DNA of 37,909 nt from Cocleimonas sp. (GCA_021647365.1 JAKIUW010000032.1:1-37909), one strand, 5' to 3'; positions 5,162-14,595 are shown, counted from the first letter of the stretch. Made by a program: numbers and translations. The notes: a model not told the origin generated them from the letters alone.

Positions 5162-7609
5162 ATGAATGAAGCCCAAACCAGACTCGACCTAATCGACCCT
5201 GCTTTAAGAGAGGCTGGCTGGGGCGTGGTTGAGGGTAGCCGTATTCATGTTGAATTCCCTATTACTAATAAAGATAAACCAGGGGTGCGTAATTATTCTC
5301 AGTTATCAGCTGATTATGTACTGGAATATAAAAACCGTCGCATTGGCATTATTGAAGCAAAAAAACGTGATTTGTATTACACCGAGGGCGTTGGGCAGGC
5401 TAAGGATTATGCGGAGCGTTTAAATATTCGGTACACCTATGCCACCAATGGTTTGCAGATTTATGGCATAGATATGGAGCATGGCACGGAAGGCGATGTT
5501 AAACGCTACCCTACGCCTGATGAGTTATGGGAGATGACCTTCCCGACCCCTATTGATGAATATAAGCTTGAGATGGATGCATGGCGCGCTAAGTTGTTTG
5601 CTGTGCCGTTTGAAGATAAAGGTGGTCAGTGGCAACCACGGTATTATCAAGCCAATGCGATCACTAAAACCTTAGATGCTATTGCGAATAAGAAAGATCG
5701 TATTTTGCTCACGCTGGCAACAGGCACGGGTAAAACGGCTATTTCGTTTCAGATTGCTTGGAAGTTGTTTCATGCTAAGTGGAATTTAAAACGTGATGGT
5801 GCTAGATCACCGCGTATTTTGTTTTTAGCGGATAGGAATATTTTGGCAGATCAGGCGTTTAACTCGTTTGGTGCATTTGAAGAAGATGCGCTGGTGCGGA
5901 TTTATCCGGGTGAATTGCCATCACAAAAACAATTAGAAGGCTTAAAGAAAGGGACTATTCATAGCATTCGCAAAAAGGGCAAAGTGCCAAAAAATGGCAA
6001 TATTTTCTTTACGATTTTTCAGACGTTTTTATCCGGCCCTGATGATTCACCTTATTTTGGCGAATACCCCAAAGACTTTTTTGACCTGATTATTATTGAT
6101 GAGTGTCACCGAGGTGGCGCGAATGATGAAAGCTCATGGCGCGATATTCTGAATTACTTCTCACCTGCGGTACAACTAGGTTTAACCGCAACGCCTAAGC
6201 GCGATGTAAATGGCGACACTTATAATTATTTTGGTGAACCTGTTTATATTTATTCGCTTAAAGAAGGCATTAACGATGGCTTTTTAACGCCGTTTAGAGT
6301 GCAAGAGATCAGTAGTACCATTGATGATTACACTTACACTGGTGATGATGATATTGAGGTTGTGGGTGATGATGGACAAGCTGTTGCCATTGGTACTAAA
6401 TATACCGAGGCTGATTTTAATCGCATCATTGAAATAAAAGCACGTGAGGAATTTCGTGTTAAAAAATTTATGGGCATGATCGAACAGAGCCATAAAACAT
6501 TGGTGTTTTGTGCCACTCAAATTCATGCGGCGGCGGTACGCGATTTAATCAATCAGCACGCGACTAGCAAGAACACGAGCTATTGTCACCGCGTAACGGC
6601 AGATGATGGCGCTATGGGTGAGAAGCACCTGCGAGATTTTCAAGATAATGAGAAGAGCATTCCAACTATTTTAACCACCTCACAAAAACTGAGTACCGGT
6701 GTTGATGCCCCTGAGATTCGTAATATTGTGCTGATGCGCCCTGTTAAATCAATGGTGGAGTTTAAGCAGATTGTCGGGCGTGGCACACGACTTTTTGATC
6801 AAAAAGACTATTTTACAGTTTATGACTTTGTTGAGGCGCATGAGCATTTTAATGATGAAGAGTGGGATGGTCCACCACTAGACCCACCTGAAAAACCTCA
6901 GGTTAAAGAAGATGGAAAGCAGCCTTGCAAGGATTGTGGCAAGCGACTTTGTATTTGTAATAAAGAGAACGAGCTGTGCCCAGAATGTGGCAATGACCCT
7001 TGTGTGTGTGATGATGGTGGCAGACAAGTTATTAAAGTGACGCTCTCGGATAATAAAGTGCGCGAGATTGACTCGATGGTAAAAACATCATTTTGGAGTG
7101 CATCAGGCACGCCTATTTCTGCCGAAGAGTTTTTAAAGCAACTTTATGGTGATTTGCCCAGCTTTTTTGAAAGCGAAGAACAGTTACGCAAAATCTGGAG
7201 CTTACCCAGCACACGTAAGAAATTGCTAACCGAGCTAGAAGAAAAGGGCTACAACGAGGATCAGCTAGAAGATTTGAAACATGCCATAAAAGCCAAGGGC
7301 TGTGATATTTTTGATGTGCTTAATTACGTTGCTTATACAAAAGATTTTGTGCCTCGTTTGGAACGTGCAGAACAAGCTAAGATCATGTTATTTGACTACG
7401 AGCCAAATCAGCAAGCATTTTTGAATTTTGTATTAGAACAGTATGTAAAAGAAGGCGTTAGCGAATTGGATGATGACAAATTGCCTGCATTACTAAAAAT
7501 AAAATATAACGATATTAGCGATGCAAAAGCGAAGCTAGGTGAGATTAAGTCAATTCGTGAATCATTTATTGGATTTCAGGAATTTCTGTATCGGGATGAT
7601 GTGGCTTAG
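5162..7609 (+). CDS. hsdR: Type I restriction enzyme R subunit HsdR (EcoEI-type)
   Basis: Motor and nuclease subunit of the type I system, 815 aa, matching the EcoEI R branch. The N-terminal PD-(D/E)xK nuclease shows D51 and E65-A-K67 (ADYVLEYKNRR...IIEAKK). The SF2 helicase follows, with Walker A ATGTGKT (186-192), DECH at 313-316, GLTATPKR, and the late motif VGRGTRLF. The C-terminal about 200 residues resemble the EcoEI_R_C domain. Between helicase and C-terminal domain sits a Cys-rich insert at about 589-616 with eight Cys in CxxC/CxC pairs (CKDC, CIC, CPEC, CVC), likely zinc binding. The gene is separated from hsdMS by repeats, the GIY-YIG gene and higBA. It has no clear ribosome site. 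Confidence 0.95.
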   Translation: MNEAQTRLDLIDPALREAGWGVVEGSRIHVEFPITNKDKPGVRNYSQLSADYVLEYKNRRIGIIEAKKRDLYYTEGVGQAKDYAERLNIRYTYATNGLQIYGIDMEHGTEGDVKRYPTPDELWEMTFPTPIDEYKLEMDAWRAKLFAVPFEDKGGQWQPRYYQANAITKTLDAIANKKDRILLTLATGTGKTAISFQIAWKLFHAKWNLKRDGARSPRILFLADRNILADQAFNSFGAFEEDALVRIYPGELPSQKQLEGLKKGTIHSIRKKGKVPKNGNIFFTIFQTFLSGPDDSPYFGEYPKDFFDLIIIDECHRGGANDESSWRDILNYFSPAVQLGLTATPKRDVNGDTYNYFGEPVYIYSLKEGINDGFLTPFRVQEISSTIDDYTYTGDDDIEVVGDDGQAVAIGTKYTEADFNRIIEIKAREEFRVKKFMGMIEQSHKTLVFCATQIHAAAVRDLINQHATSKNTSYCHRVTADDGAMGEKHLRDFQDNEKSIPTILTTSQKLSTGVDAPEIRNIVLMRPVKSMVEFKQIVGRGTRLFDQKDYFTVYDFVEAHEHFNDEEWDGPPLDPPEKPQVKEDGKQPCKDCGKRLCICNKENELCPECGNDPCVCDDGGRQVIKVTLSDNKVREIDSMVKTSFWSASGTPISAEEFLKQLYGDLPSFFESEEQLRKIWSLPSTRKKLLTELEEKGYNEDQLEDLKHAIKAKGCDIFDVLNYVAYTKDFVPRLERAEQAKIMLFDYEPNQQAFLNFVLEQYVKEGVSELDDDKLPALLKIKYNDISDAKAKLGEIKSIRESFIGFQEFLYRDDVA

Positions 7610-7840
7610 GATTATATCTGACACTTCTATCATACCTCCGCTCTTCCTTCGGAAGCGCTGATGAACTTCTTTGCGCTTAGGGCGAATAATAAAACCTCTG
7701 AGTATCTTTTGTTTATTCTTAGCAAACCTAGCTCAAACTCCGACTACTGCGCCTCGCTTCGCGATGCCCTGCAGACTTTTGGGCTCTTGGTGAGCCTACA
7801 AAAGCCACCTTCGGTTCAATTCCCGCTCCACTCAAACAAA
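7610..7840. other. Intergenic region with decayed repeat modules between hsdR and ssrA
   Basis: Contains CTTCCTTCGGAAG, GCTTAGGGC and ACTGCGCCTCGCTTCGCGAT followed by TACAAAAGCC. These resemble segments at 3215-3335 and 3690-3750 downstream of hsdS, so the same modular repeat flanks both ends of the island. A 66-codon open frame here crosses the ssrA terminator and is not credible as a gene. Confidence 0.5.
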
Positions 7841-7898
7841 AAAGGCCACCCCTTCGGGTGACCTTTTTGTGTTTGGTGGAAGCGGCGGGAATTGAACC
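7814..7898. repeat. Inverted duplication of the ssrA 3' end centred on its terminator
   Basis: The plus strand at 7814-7850 reads GGTTCAATTCCCGC, TCCA, TCAAACAAAAAAGG, CCACCC. The minus strand from 7898 downward reads the same ssrA T-arm and acceptor end, then CCAAACACAAAAAGG and TCACCC. The two arms (about 37-42 bp, with a small gap in the left arm) meet at the terminator loop. Confidence 0.65.
7841..7867 (-). terminator. Intrinsic terminator of ssrA
   Basis: On the minus strand, AAAAAGGTCACCC, a short GAAG loop, GGGTGGCC and then six T form a GC-rich hairpin just past the tmRNA CCA end. It could also work on the plus strand for hsdR because of the run of T on the other side. Confidence 0.8.
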
Positions 7899-8232
7899 CG
7901 CGTCCGCAAACGCTCTGCCTGTAGGCGCTACATGTTTAGTCTGTCTATTAATTTAGCGATTATCTAACCAACAAACAGGATTGAAAACCGCGATTCCGGT
8001 AAAGTTTTAATGGCTCCGTCCCAGACGTACTTCACCACGATTCCGTATAAATGATCCCGAACACTTGCCCTACGGACGAGGAAAGGTCAGGAGTCTAGTG
8101 ATGCTTATTAAGCAGCTAGAGCGTAGTTGTCATCATTGGCAACTAAAGTTTTTTAGATATTGTTTAAGTGCTCACTAAACGCACTACATGCTCCTAAGGT
8201 TTCACAATCCACGTCGAATCCAGATCGCCCCC
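7874..8232 (-). ncRNA. ssrA: tmRNA (SsrA), tag ANDDNYALAA
   Basis: Transfer-messenger RNA that rescues stalled ribosomes with SmpB. It is about 359 nt in one-piece form. The 5' end GGGGGCGATCTGGATTCGAC pairs as a 7-bp acceptor stem with the 3' CGCTTCC-ACCA, including two G-U pairs. The T-arm GGGTTCAATTCCCGCC is clear near 7887-7902. The tag frame is at 8111-8140, read on the minus strand as ANDDNYALAA, with TAA at 8108-8110; the tag ends in the ALAA degron for ClpXP. The 3' ends of ssrA genes are common integration sites, and the restriction island abuts this one. End positions may be off by one base. Confidence 0.97.
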
Positions 8233-8395
8233 AAAGTTTGTCTTTTTACAAAAAAGACGGTGAAAGCCAAAGCTTTCTATGATGATAGGTGTACTTTAAA
8301 ACACCCTATTTTGTAACTCTTGGTTATTTTACAGTTTGATTTTGCTTCTGTCAGCTTTTGTCTCACTAATTTTGTCTGACTAAGCTATCGATTCA

Positions 8396-8424
8396 TTCTG
8401 TATCAAGCTTTACAGGATTATAAT
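8396..8424 (+). promoter_or_regulatory. Probable promoter of the 8484 gene
   Basis: A perfect TATAAT at 8419-8424 is preceded by a weak -35 (TTCTGT, 8396-8401, 17-base spacer). The start point would be near 8431, leaving a leader of about 50 nt before the ATG at 8484. Confidence 0.5.
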
Positions 8425-8483
8425 GGGGTAACAACTCCAATTATCAATAATTAAGCTCAATTCAAATAATAATTATCTTATTA

Positions 8484-10481
8484 ATGATTTATCGACACCT
8501 AACATTTGCTTTTATCGGGCTAACTTTACTTTTATCTAGTATTAAAGTTAGTGCTTACCCAATCACTTCTTATCTTGAGATGGTAAAAGTTAGTAGTGTG
8601 GGTAATGCGTGGAAAACCATATCACTTTCAAATACTTATTCTAACCCTGTTGTCGCTTGTACTTATAACTTACCTTCAAGTGCAAGCAATGAAGGTTCTG
8701 TGCGTGTGCAAGTTGTGGGCTCTAGCATTCAAGTTAAAGTACAACGCCCTTTGAATTCTTCTGCTGTTACTGCCTCTGATGTGTATTGCACAATTTCAGA
8801 GGAAGGTTCTTACACTACACCGATTAAATATGAGGCGCATACGGTTGTTTCTACACAAACTAATAGCAGCGGTGCGTGGCAAGTCTCTAAAACTGAAAAT
8901 GTGACGGCTTCTAAAGTACAAACTTATACTCGACTTGTCGTAACAGGTCAGGTGATGAGTTATAACAATCCGAATTTTGTAACATTTTGGTCCAACCGTT
9001 GTAGTTCAAGAACTACCCCTCCCTATGAAACGGGTATTTGTGTGGGCAAGCATACGGGCGAGTCTCCTATTAGTAACCCAACAACTGAAACACTGGGGTA
9101 TTTTATTGCAGAAGCGGCTGAGTACACACTTGCCAATGCTTATGTGAAGATTCAAATTGGTGGCGATTCTATTCGTGGAGTATTGGATTCACCTCCCTAT
9201 AATTATGCTTTACCTCGTTCATACACTTATGCGACTGCAACTATTACTGCAATGGACGGTAGCGATGGCGGCTGGGCTGTTCTTTACGGTGCTTCGCCTG
9301 TTTCTAGCCAATTAAGCTTAGCGATTGATGAAGACACGGTTAGTGACACTGACCGCAGTCACACATCTGAGCAAGTTGCCTATTGGGTAATGGAGCCTAT
9401 TGTTAAGACCTATGCTGACCTTAGAATTAATGAGGTACTATATCGGCAAGCTGGAGGTATTAATGAATTTATTGAATTTACTGTATTGAGTGGTGGATCT
9501 ATTCTTAATTATTTGGTGTCTTCACAAGATGGTGGCACCTCACAAGACTTCCGCTTTCCTGATGTTAATGTCAATGTGGGAGATTATGTGATTTTTCATT
9601 CTGCTATTGGAACGCCTAGTAGCTCTGGAGGTGTTCATCATATTTATTCTGGCAAAACTTCAACGCCACTGGCAAATACGGCAGATGATATCGTATTGTT
9701 AAAGCCTTCAAGCACCGATGCGACTACTCTTAGTGGTGGCTCTGTGGCTTACAATTCAATTCCTGTTGATTTTATGACGTATGGAACGGGAGGCTCTATC
9801 GATCCTGCTCCTGTCAGTGTTAATGGTGTGACAGTTAGTTGGAATAGTGTTGATAGCGGAAGGCTTGGAGGCGCTGCGGGTGGTGAGTCTGTTAGTTTAA
9901 CCCCCAACAATACTGACACGGATACCAGTGTATGTTGGGAGAAAACAACCAGCGGAGCAGCCAGTGCTTGCCCTGGGTTTATGGTTACCAGAGATACAGA
10001 TGCCTCATCATTTGTTAATAGTATGGGGAAAACTAACACAGCAAAACCTGAGATTAATTTGGCAAAATCAGTTTTAACGATTTACGACCCTTACAACGGT
10101 GCGAGCAATCCAAAAGCAATTCCTGGGGCAGTTTTAGAATATATTATTACAGCTAAAAATGAGGGGGCTTTAGCTGCTGATAATAATTCAATCGTGATTA
10201 CTGACGCAATTCCTGCCAATACTAAAGTATGCGTGACTGTATTGGGTGATTGTAAAGCCCCCTATTTTGTAAATGGCTCGCCAAGTAGTGGATTATCCTT
10301 GGCGAGTATTGCTTACTCAAATGATGGTGGGACAACATATGCTTACACGCCTTCAGCAGATAGCGAGGGTTCTGATAGCAACGTGACAAATATACGTGCC
10401 TCTATGAATGGGGCTTTCCTACCTAAAACTGGCGCTACTGCACCTGATTTTCAAATTAAATTTAGAGTCGTTGTTGAGTAG
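8484..10481 (+). CDS. Secreted protein with lamin-tail-like and DUF11-like domains
   Basis: Exported protein of 665 aa with a clear signal peptide (LTFAFIGLTLLLSSIKVSA, cleavage before YPITSY). Residues about 25-310 form a Thr/Ser-rich beta-type region that I do not recognise. It contains paired Cys and ends in a GYW-like motif (EQVAYWVMEP). Residues about 312-500 look like a lamin-tail domain (LRINEVLYRQ...EFIEFTVLSG...GDYVIFHS...DDIVLLKP...SVSLTP). Residues about 507-665 resemble a DUF11-type beta domain (AVLEYIITAKNEGA, IVITDAIPANTKV, FQIKFRVVV). No C-terminal anchor is visible, so it is probably secreted or loosely surface-bound. Its role is unknown; adhesion or extracellular matrix binding would fit. 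It is transcribed alone. Confidence 0.75.
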   Translation: MIYRHLTFAFIGLTLLLSSIKVSAYPITSYLEMVKVSSVGNAWKTISLSNTYSNPVVACTYNLPSSASNEGSVRVQVVGSSIQVKVQRPLNSSAVTASDVYCTISEEGSYTTPIKYEAHTVVSTQTNSSGAWQVSKTENVTASKVQTYTRLVVTGQVMSYNNPNFVTFWSNRCSSRTTPPYETGICVGKHTGESPISNPTTETLGYFIAEAAEYTLANAYVKIQIGGDSIRGVLDSPPYNYALPRSYTYATATITAMDGSDGGWAVLYGASPVSSQLSLAIDEDTVSDTDRSHTSEQVAYWVMEPIVKTYADLRINEVLYRQAGGINEFIEFTVLSGGSILNYLVSSQDGGTSQDFRFPDVNVNVGDYVIFHSAIGTPSSSGGVHHIYSGKTSTPLANTADDIVLLKPSSTDATTLSGGSVAYNSIPVDFMTYGTGGSIDPAPVSVNGVTVSWNSVDSGRLGGAAGGESVSLTPNNTDTDTSVCWEKTTSGAASACPGFMVTRDTDASSFVNSMGKTNTAKPEINLAKSVLTIYDPYNGASNPKAIPGAVLEYIITAKNEGALAADNNSIVITDAIPANTKVCVTVLGDCKAPYFVNGSPSSGLSLASIAYSNDGGTTYAYTPSADSEGSDSNVTNIRASMNGAFLPKTGATAPDFQIKFRVVVE

Positions 10482-10506
10482 AGACACCAATAAAAAACAA
10501 ATATAA

Positions 10507-10533
10507 TCATGTAAAAGTGGGGGGGTGTGCTTT
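10507..10533 (-). repeat. Dispersed C7 element between the secreted-protein gene and purL
   Basis: Single copy in inverted orientation: ATCATGTAAAAGT, seven G, TGTGCTTT. It is followed directly by ATGAT, which can pair with the leading ATCAT. It lies in the 99-base gap between two plus-strand genes. Confidence 0.85.
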
Positions 10534-10580
10534 ATGATATGCATAACCGAAACCAACCCCTGACAGGTTAATTTTTCAGC

Positions 10581-13500
10581 ATGATCATTCTCCCCGGTAA
10601 TCGCGCTTTTTCTGATTTCAATAAAAACAAACTTCTAAAGTCATTACAAAAATCCATCCCTGAACTTATCGATATTCATGCCCGTTATTGGCATTTTGTA
10701 AAAACCACTGAAACACTCAGCGAGGATGAAAACACTCAACTCCAAGAGCTATTAGAATACGGCGAAGGCGACACAGATACGCATGAGCCATTAGGTGAGT
10801 TATTTTTAGTTACACCACGCCCTGGTACAATTTCACCTTGGTCAAGTAAAGCGACAGATATTCTGCATAATTGCGGTTTAACTTCAGTTAGCCGTGTTGA
10901 ACGCGGTATCGCTTATTTTGTTGAGTATAAAAGTGACTTCCATCAACTTTCTGATGATCAGTGCCTATTTATTCGCGAGAAAATCCATGACCGTATGATT
11001 GAAGTGGTGATGGATGATGGCAGTGAGGCGGAAGCATTATTTAGCGATGCCCAACCTGCCCGGCTTAAAACCATTGCTCTGGGTAGCGATGCACTTGCCG
11101 CTTTGAGCAAAGCCAATACTGATTTAGGCCTGGCATTATCACAAGATGAAATTCAATATCTTGCCGATAACTACAGTGATCTAAACCGCGACCCAACCGA
11201 TGTTGAGTTGATGATGTTTGCTCAAGCAAACTCAGAGCATTGTCGTCATAAAATCTTTAATGCCGATTGGATTATTGATGGCAAAAAACAAGATCAAACG
11301 CTGTTTGGCATGATCAAAAATACCTTTAAGCAATCACCTGAAGGTGTGCTTTCGGCATATCACGATAATGCTTCGGTAGTTGAAGGCTCGCAGGCGACTC
11401 GCTTCTTTCCTAATTCTAATTCGCAAGAATATGGCTACTCAGAAGAAGCCGTACATATGTTAATGAAAGTTGAAACGCATAATCATCCTACGGCTATTTC
11501 ACCTTTCCCGGGTGCCGCGACAGGTTCAGGCGGTGAGATTCGTGATGAAGGCGCAACGGGTAATGGCTCTAAACCTAAAGCGGGTTTATGTGGGTTTTCG
11601 GTATCTAATCTTAAAATTCCAGACAACATTCAACCGTGGGAAAAAGATCACGGCAAGCCATCACGTATCGACAGCGCGTTGGATATTATGCTTGAAGGCC
11701 CGATTGGCGCGGCGGCATTTAATAATGAATTTGGTCGCCCTTGTATCACTGGTTATTTCAGAACTTTTGAAGCCGAAGTGCCGGGTGCTTCTAAGCTAGG
11801 TGCAGATGGAAAAGAGCTACGCGGTTACCATAAGCCGATTATGCTGGCGGGTGGTTTAGGCAATATTCGCCCGAACAATATCGACATGAAAGAACTGCCT
11901 GTTAATACGCCGATTATTGTATTGGGCGGCCCTGCGATGTTAATCGGTTTAGGCGGTGGCGCGGCATCATCTATGGCGAGCGGCACAAGTGCCGAGAGCT
12001 TAGATTTTGCATCGGTACAACGTGGTAATCCAGAAATGGAGCGCCGCGCACAAGAGGTTATCGACCGCTGTGTGGCGATGGGTGATGACAATCCTATTTT
12101 ATGGATTCACGATGTTGGCGCTGGCGGGATTTCTAACGCGATTCCTGAAATTGTGAACGACGCGGGTCGTGGCGGAAAATTTGAAATCCGCACTGTGCCG
12201 AACGATGAGCCAAGTATGTCACCCATGGAGATTTGGTGTAACGAAGCGCAAGAGCGTTATGTATTAGCAATTGATGAAAACAAACTCGATACCTTTATCG
12301 CCCTGTGTGAGCGCGAACGTGCGATTCATGCAGTGGTTGGTTTTGCAACTGAAGAACGACACCTTATTGTTGGTGATGGATTGTTTAAGAGTAATCCCGT
12401 CGATATGTCGATGGATATGCTTTTGGGTAAGCCACCAAAAATGCTACGCGATGTGCATCACAAAACTTTCCATAAACCCGAATTAGAGCTTGAAGGCATT
12501 GATATCACGGAAGCCATTGAGCGTGTTTTAAGCTTGCCCACGGTAGCGTCAAAATCATTCTTAATCACCATTGGCGACCGCTCAATAACAGGTATGATTA
12601 ACCGCGATCAAATGGTTGGCCCATGGCAAGTGCCAGTGGCCGATGTGGCGGTAACGGTTGCTGATTATGTGGGTTATAACGGTGAGGCAATGGCATTGGG
12701 CGAGCGCACACCGATTGCGCTTGTTAGTCCAGCGGCATCAGGTCGTATGGCGATTGGTGAAGCAATTACCAATATTGCAGCGGCAAAAATTGGCAAGATT
12801 TCTGATATTTACCTATCAGCAAACTGGATGGCGGCAGCAGGTTATGAAGGCGAAGATGCTGCATTGTTTGATACCGTAAAAGCGGTGGGTGAGGAGCTTT
12901 GCCCGCAACTTGGTATTGCGATTCCTGTCGGTAAAGATTCATTGTCGATGAAAACAGTTTGGGATCAGCGCATCAGCGGCTCTGGCAGCTCAGAAGATAG
13001 CATCAGCCATCACGAAATGACTGCTCCACTTTCGTTAATCATCACAGGTTTTGCGATTGTTGAAGATGTGCGTAAAACGCTAACGCCACAACTTAGAACC
13101 GACAAAGGCGATTCTGATTTAATCTTAATTGATTTGAGCAAAGGCAAAAATCGTCTAGCCGCATCAGCGCTTTCACAAGTGTATTCACAAGTGGGCTTAC
13201 ACTCCCCCGATGTTGACGATGCAAAAACACTCAGCAATTTCTTTGCTGCCATTCAGCTATTAAATAAAGAAGACAAGCTTATGGCATACCACGACCGTTC
13301 AGATGGTGGCTTATTAGCAACGCTAACTGAAATGGCTTTTGCAGGACACACAGGCATCACGGTTCACTTAGATGATGCAGGTAAAACGCCGCTTGAAGCA
13401 TTATTTAACGAAGAGTTGGGCGCAGTGATTCAAGTACATCACACTGATACGGATGACGTTTTATCCATTTTGCGTGAGGCTGATTTAGGCAGTTGCTCAC

Positions 13501-14531
13501 ACGTTATTGGTGAACTAAACAATAGTGATGAGATTGATTTTACTTGGGCAAAGCAAAGCATTTACAAAAACAGCCGCATTAATTTGCAAAAAACCTGGTC
13601 AACCACCAGCTACAAAATGCAAGCACTACGTGATAACGATCAATGCGCCAAAGAAGAATTTGAACGTATTAGCGATGCCGACGATAAAGGCCTCAGTGCA
13701 TCACTCAGTTTTGATATTGCCGAAGACATAAGCGCGCCATACATCAATAAAGGCGAACGCCCTGCAATTGCTATTTTGCGCGACCAAGGCGTAAATGGGC
13801 AACAAGAAATGGCCGTTGCATTTGATCGTGCTGGCTTCCGTGCTGTGGATGTTCACATGACGGATATAATTTCTGGCAGAACATCGTTGGATGGCTTTAA
13901 AGGTTTAGTTGCTTGTGGTGGTTTCTCCTATGGTGATGTTTTAGGTGCTGGCGGAGGCTGGGCTAAAACGATTCTACATAACCCACGCGCAAAAGATGAG
14001 TTTAGTGCCTTCTTTGAACGTAAAGATGTATTTGGCTTAGGTGTGTGTAATGGCTGTCAAATGTTCTCACATTTACGCGAAATGATACCAGGCGCTAGTC
14101 ATTGGCCAGAATTTTATCGCAATGAATCGGAGCAATTTGAAGCGCGCCAAGTGATGGTAGAAATTTTAGACTCGCCATCTATTTTATTAAAAGATATGCA
14201 AGGTTCAAAAATTCCAGTTGCACTTGCTCACGGCGAAGGTCGTGCCGTATTTACGGGAACGAACAAAGCCGAAGATGCACTCAGCAATGGTTTTGCCAGC
14301 ATACGTTATATTGACAATAACGGTAAACCTACACAGCATTATCCTGAAAACCCGAATGGCGCAGAACTTGGAATCACGGGCTTATGTAGCACAGATGGTC
14401 GCTTTACAATTATGATGCCACACCCTGAACGCGTAATCCGCACGGTGACCAATTCATGGCACCCAGATGATTGGGGGGAAGATAGCCCGTGGATGAAAAT
14501 GTTTAGAAATGCGAGAGTCTGGACGGACTAA
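10581..14531 (+). CDS. purL: Phosphoribosylformylglycinamidine synthase PurL
   Basis: ATP- and glutamine-dependent conversion of FGAR to FGAM, the fourth step of purine synthesis, in the cytoplasm. The 1316-aa product is the long one-chain form of gammaproteobacteria (E. coli about 1295). The N-terminal linker domain is followed by the first AIRS-like domain (MFAQANSEHCRHKIFNADW), THNHPTAISPFPGA, the second AIRS-like half, and the class I glutamine amidotransferase domain with nucleophile Cys1156 in GVCNGCQ and the terminal PHPERVIRTV. It begins at ATG 10581 with the expected family start (ILPGNRAFSDF). The ribosome site is weak. No PurR-type operator could be recognised. The frame is fully intact. 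Confidence 0.98.
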   Translation: MIILPGNRAFSDFNKNKLLKSLQKSIPELIDIHARYWHFVKTTETLSEDENTQLQELLEYGEGDTDTHEPLGELFLVTPRPGTISPWSSKATDILHNCGLTSVSRVERGIAYFVEYKSDFHQLSDDQCLFIREKIHDRMIEVVMDDGSEAEALFSDAQPARLKTIALGSDALAALSKANTDLGLALSQDEIQYLADNYSDLNRDPTDVELMMFAQANSEHCRHKIFNADWIIDGKKQDQTLFGMIKNTFKQSPEGVLSAYHDNASVVEGSQATRFFPNSNSQEYGYSEEAVHMLMKVETHNHPTAISPFPGAATGSGGEIRDEGATGNGSKPKAGLCGFSVSNLKIPDNIQPWEKDHGKPSRIDSALDIMLEGPIGAAAFNNEFGRPCITGYFRTFEAEVPGASKLGADGKELRGYHKPIMLAGGLGNIRPNNIDMKELPVNTPIIVLGGPAMLIGLGGGAASSMASGTSAESLDFASVQRGNPEMERRAQEVIDRCVAMGDDNPILWIHDVGAGGISNAIPEIVNDAGRGGKFEIRTVPNDEPSMSPMEIWCNEAQERYVLAIDENKLDTFIALCERERAIHAVVGFATEERHLIVGDGLFKSNPVDMSMDMLLGKPPKMLRDVHHKTFHKPELELEGIDITEAIERVLSLPTVASKSFLITIGDRSITGMINRDQMVGPWQVPVADVAVTVADYVGYNGEAMALGERTPIALVSPAASGRMAIGEAITNIAAAKIGKISDIYLSANWMAAAGYEGEDAALFDTVKAVGEELCPQLGIAIPVGKDSLSMKTVWDQRISGSGSSEDSISHHEMTAPLSLIITGFAIVEDVRKTLTPQLRTDKGDSDLILIDLSKGKNRLAASALSQVYSQVGLHSPDVDDAKTLSNFFAAIQLLNKEDKLMAYHDRSDGGLLATLTEMAFAGHTGITVHLDDAGKTPLEALFNEELGAVIQVHHTDTDDVLSILREADLGSCSHVIGELNNSDEIDFTWAKQSIYKNSRINLQKTWSTTSYKMQALRDNDQCAKEEFERISDADDKGLSASLSFDIAEDISAPYINKGERPAIAILRDQGVNGQQEMAVAFDRAGFRAVDVHMTDIISGRTSLDGFKGLVACGGFSYGDVLGAGGGWAKTILHNPRAKDEFSAFFERKDVFGLGVCNGCQMFSHLREMIPGASHWPEFYRNESEQFEARQVMVEILDSPSILLKDMQGSKIPVALAHGEGRAVFTGTNKAEDALSNGFASIRYIDNNGKPTQHYPENPNGAELGITGLCSTDGRFTIMMPHPERVIRTVTNSWHPDDWGEDSPWMKMFRNARVWTD

Positions 14532-14543
14532 TAGATATGGAGA

Positions 14544-14570
14544 AGCACACCCCCCCACTTTTACATGATG
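14544..14570 (+). repeat. Dispersed C7 element downstream of purL
   Basis: AGCACA, seven C, ACTTTTACATGATG, single copy, lying 13 bases after the purL stop in the gap between convergent genes. Confidence 0.85.
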
Positions 14571-14595
14571 CCTCTAACTAACTACTTACAAGTAA

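Noticed and set aside
7661..7861. 66-codon plus-strand frame after hsdR
   Set aside because: It runs through decayed repeats and the ssrA terminator and has no ribosome site or recognisable product.
7874..8232. Ordinary tRNA at the GGTTCAATTCCCGCC sequence
   Set aside because: The T-arm and CCA end belong to tmRNA; the tag frame and the paired 5' end are present, and no anticodon arm exists.
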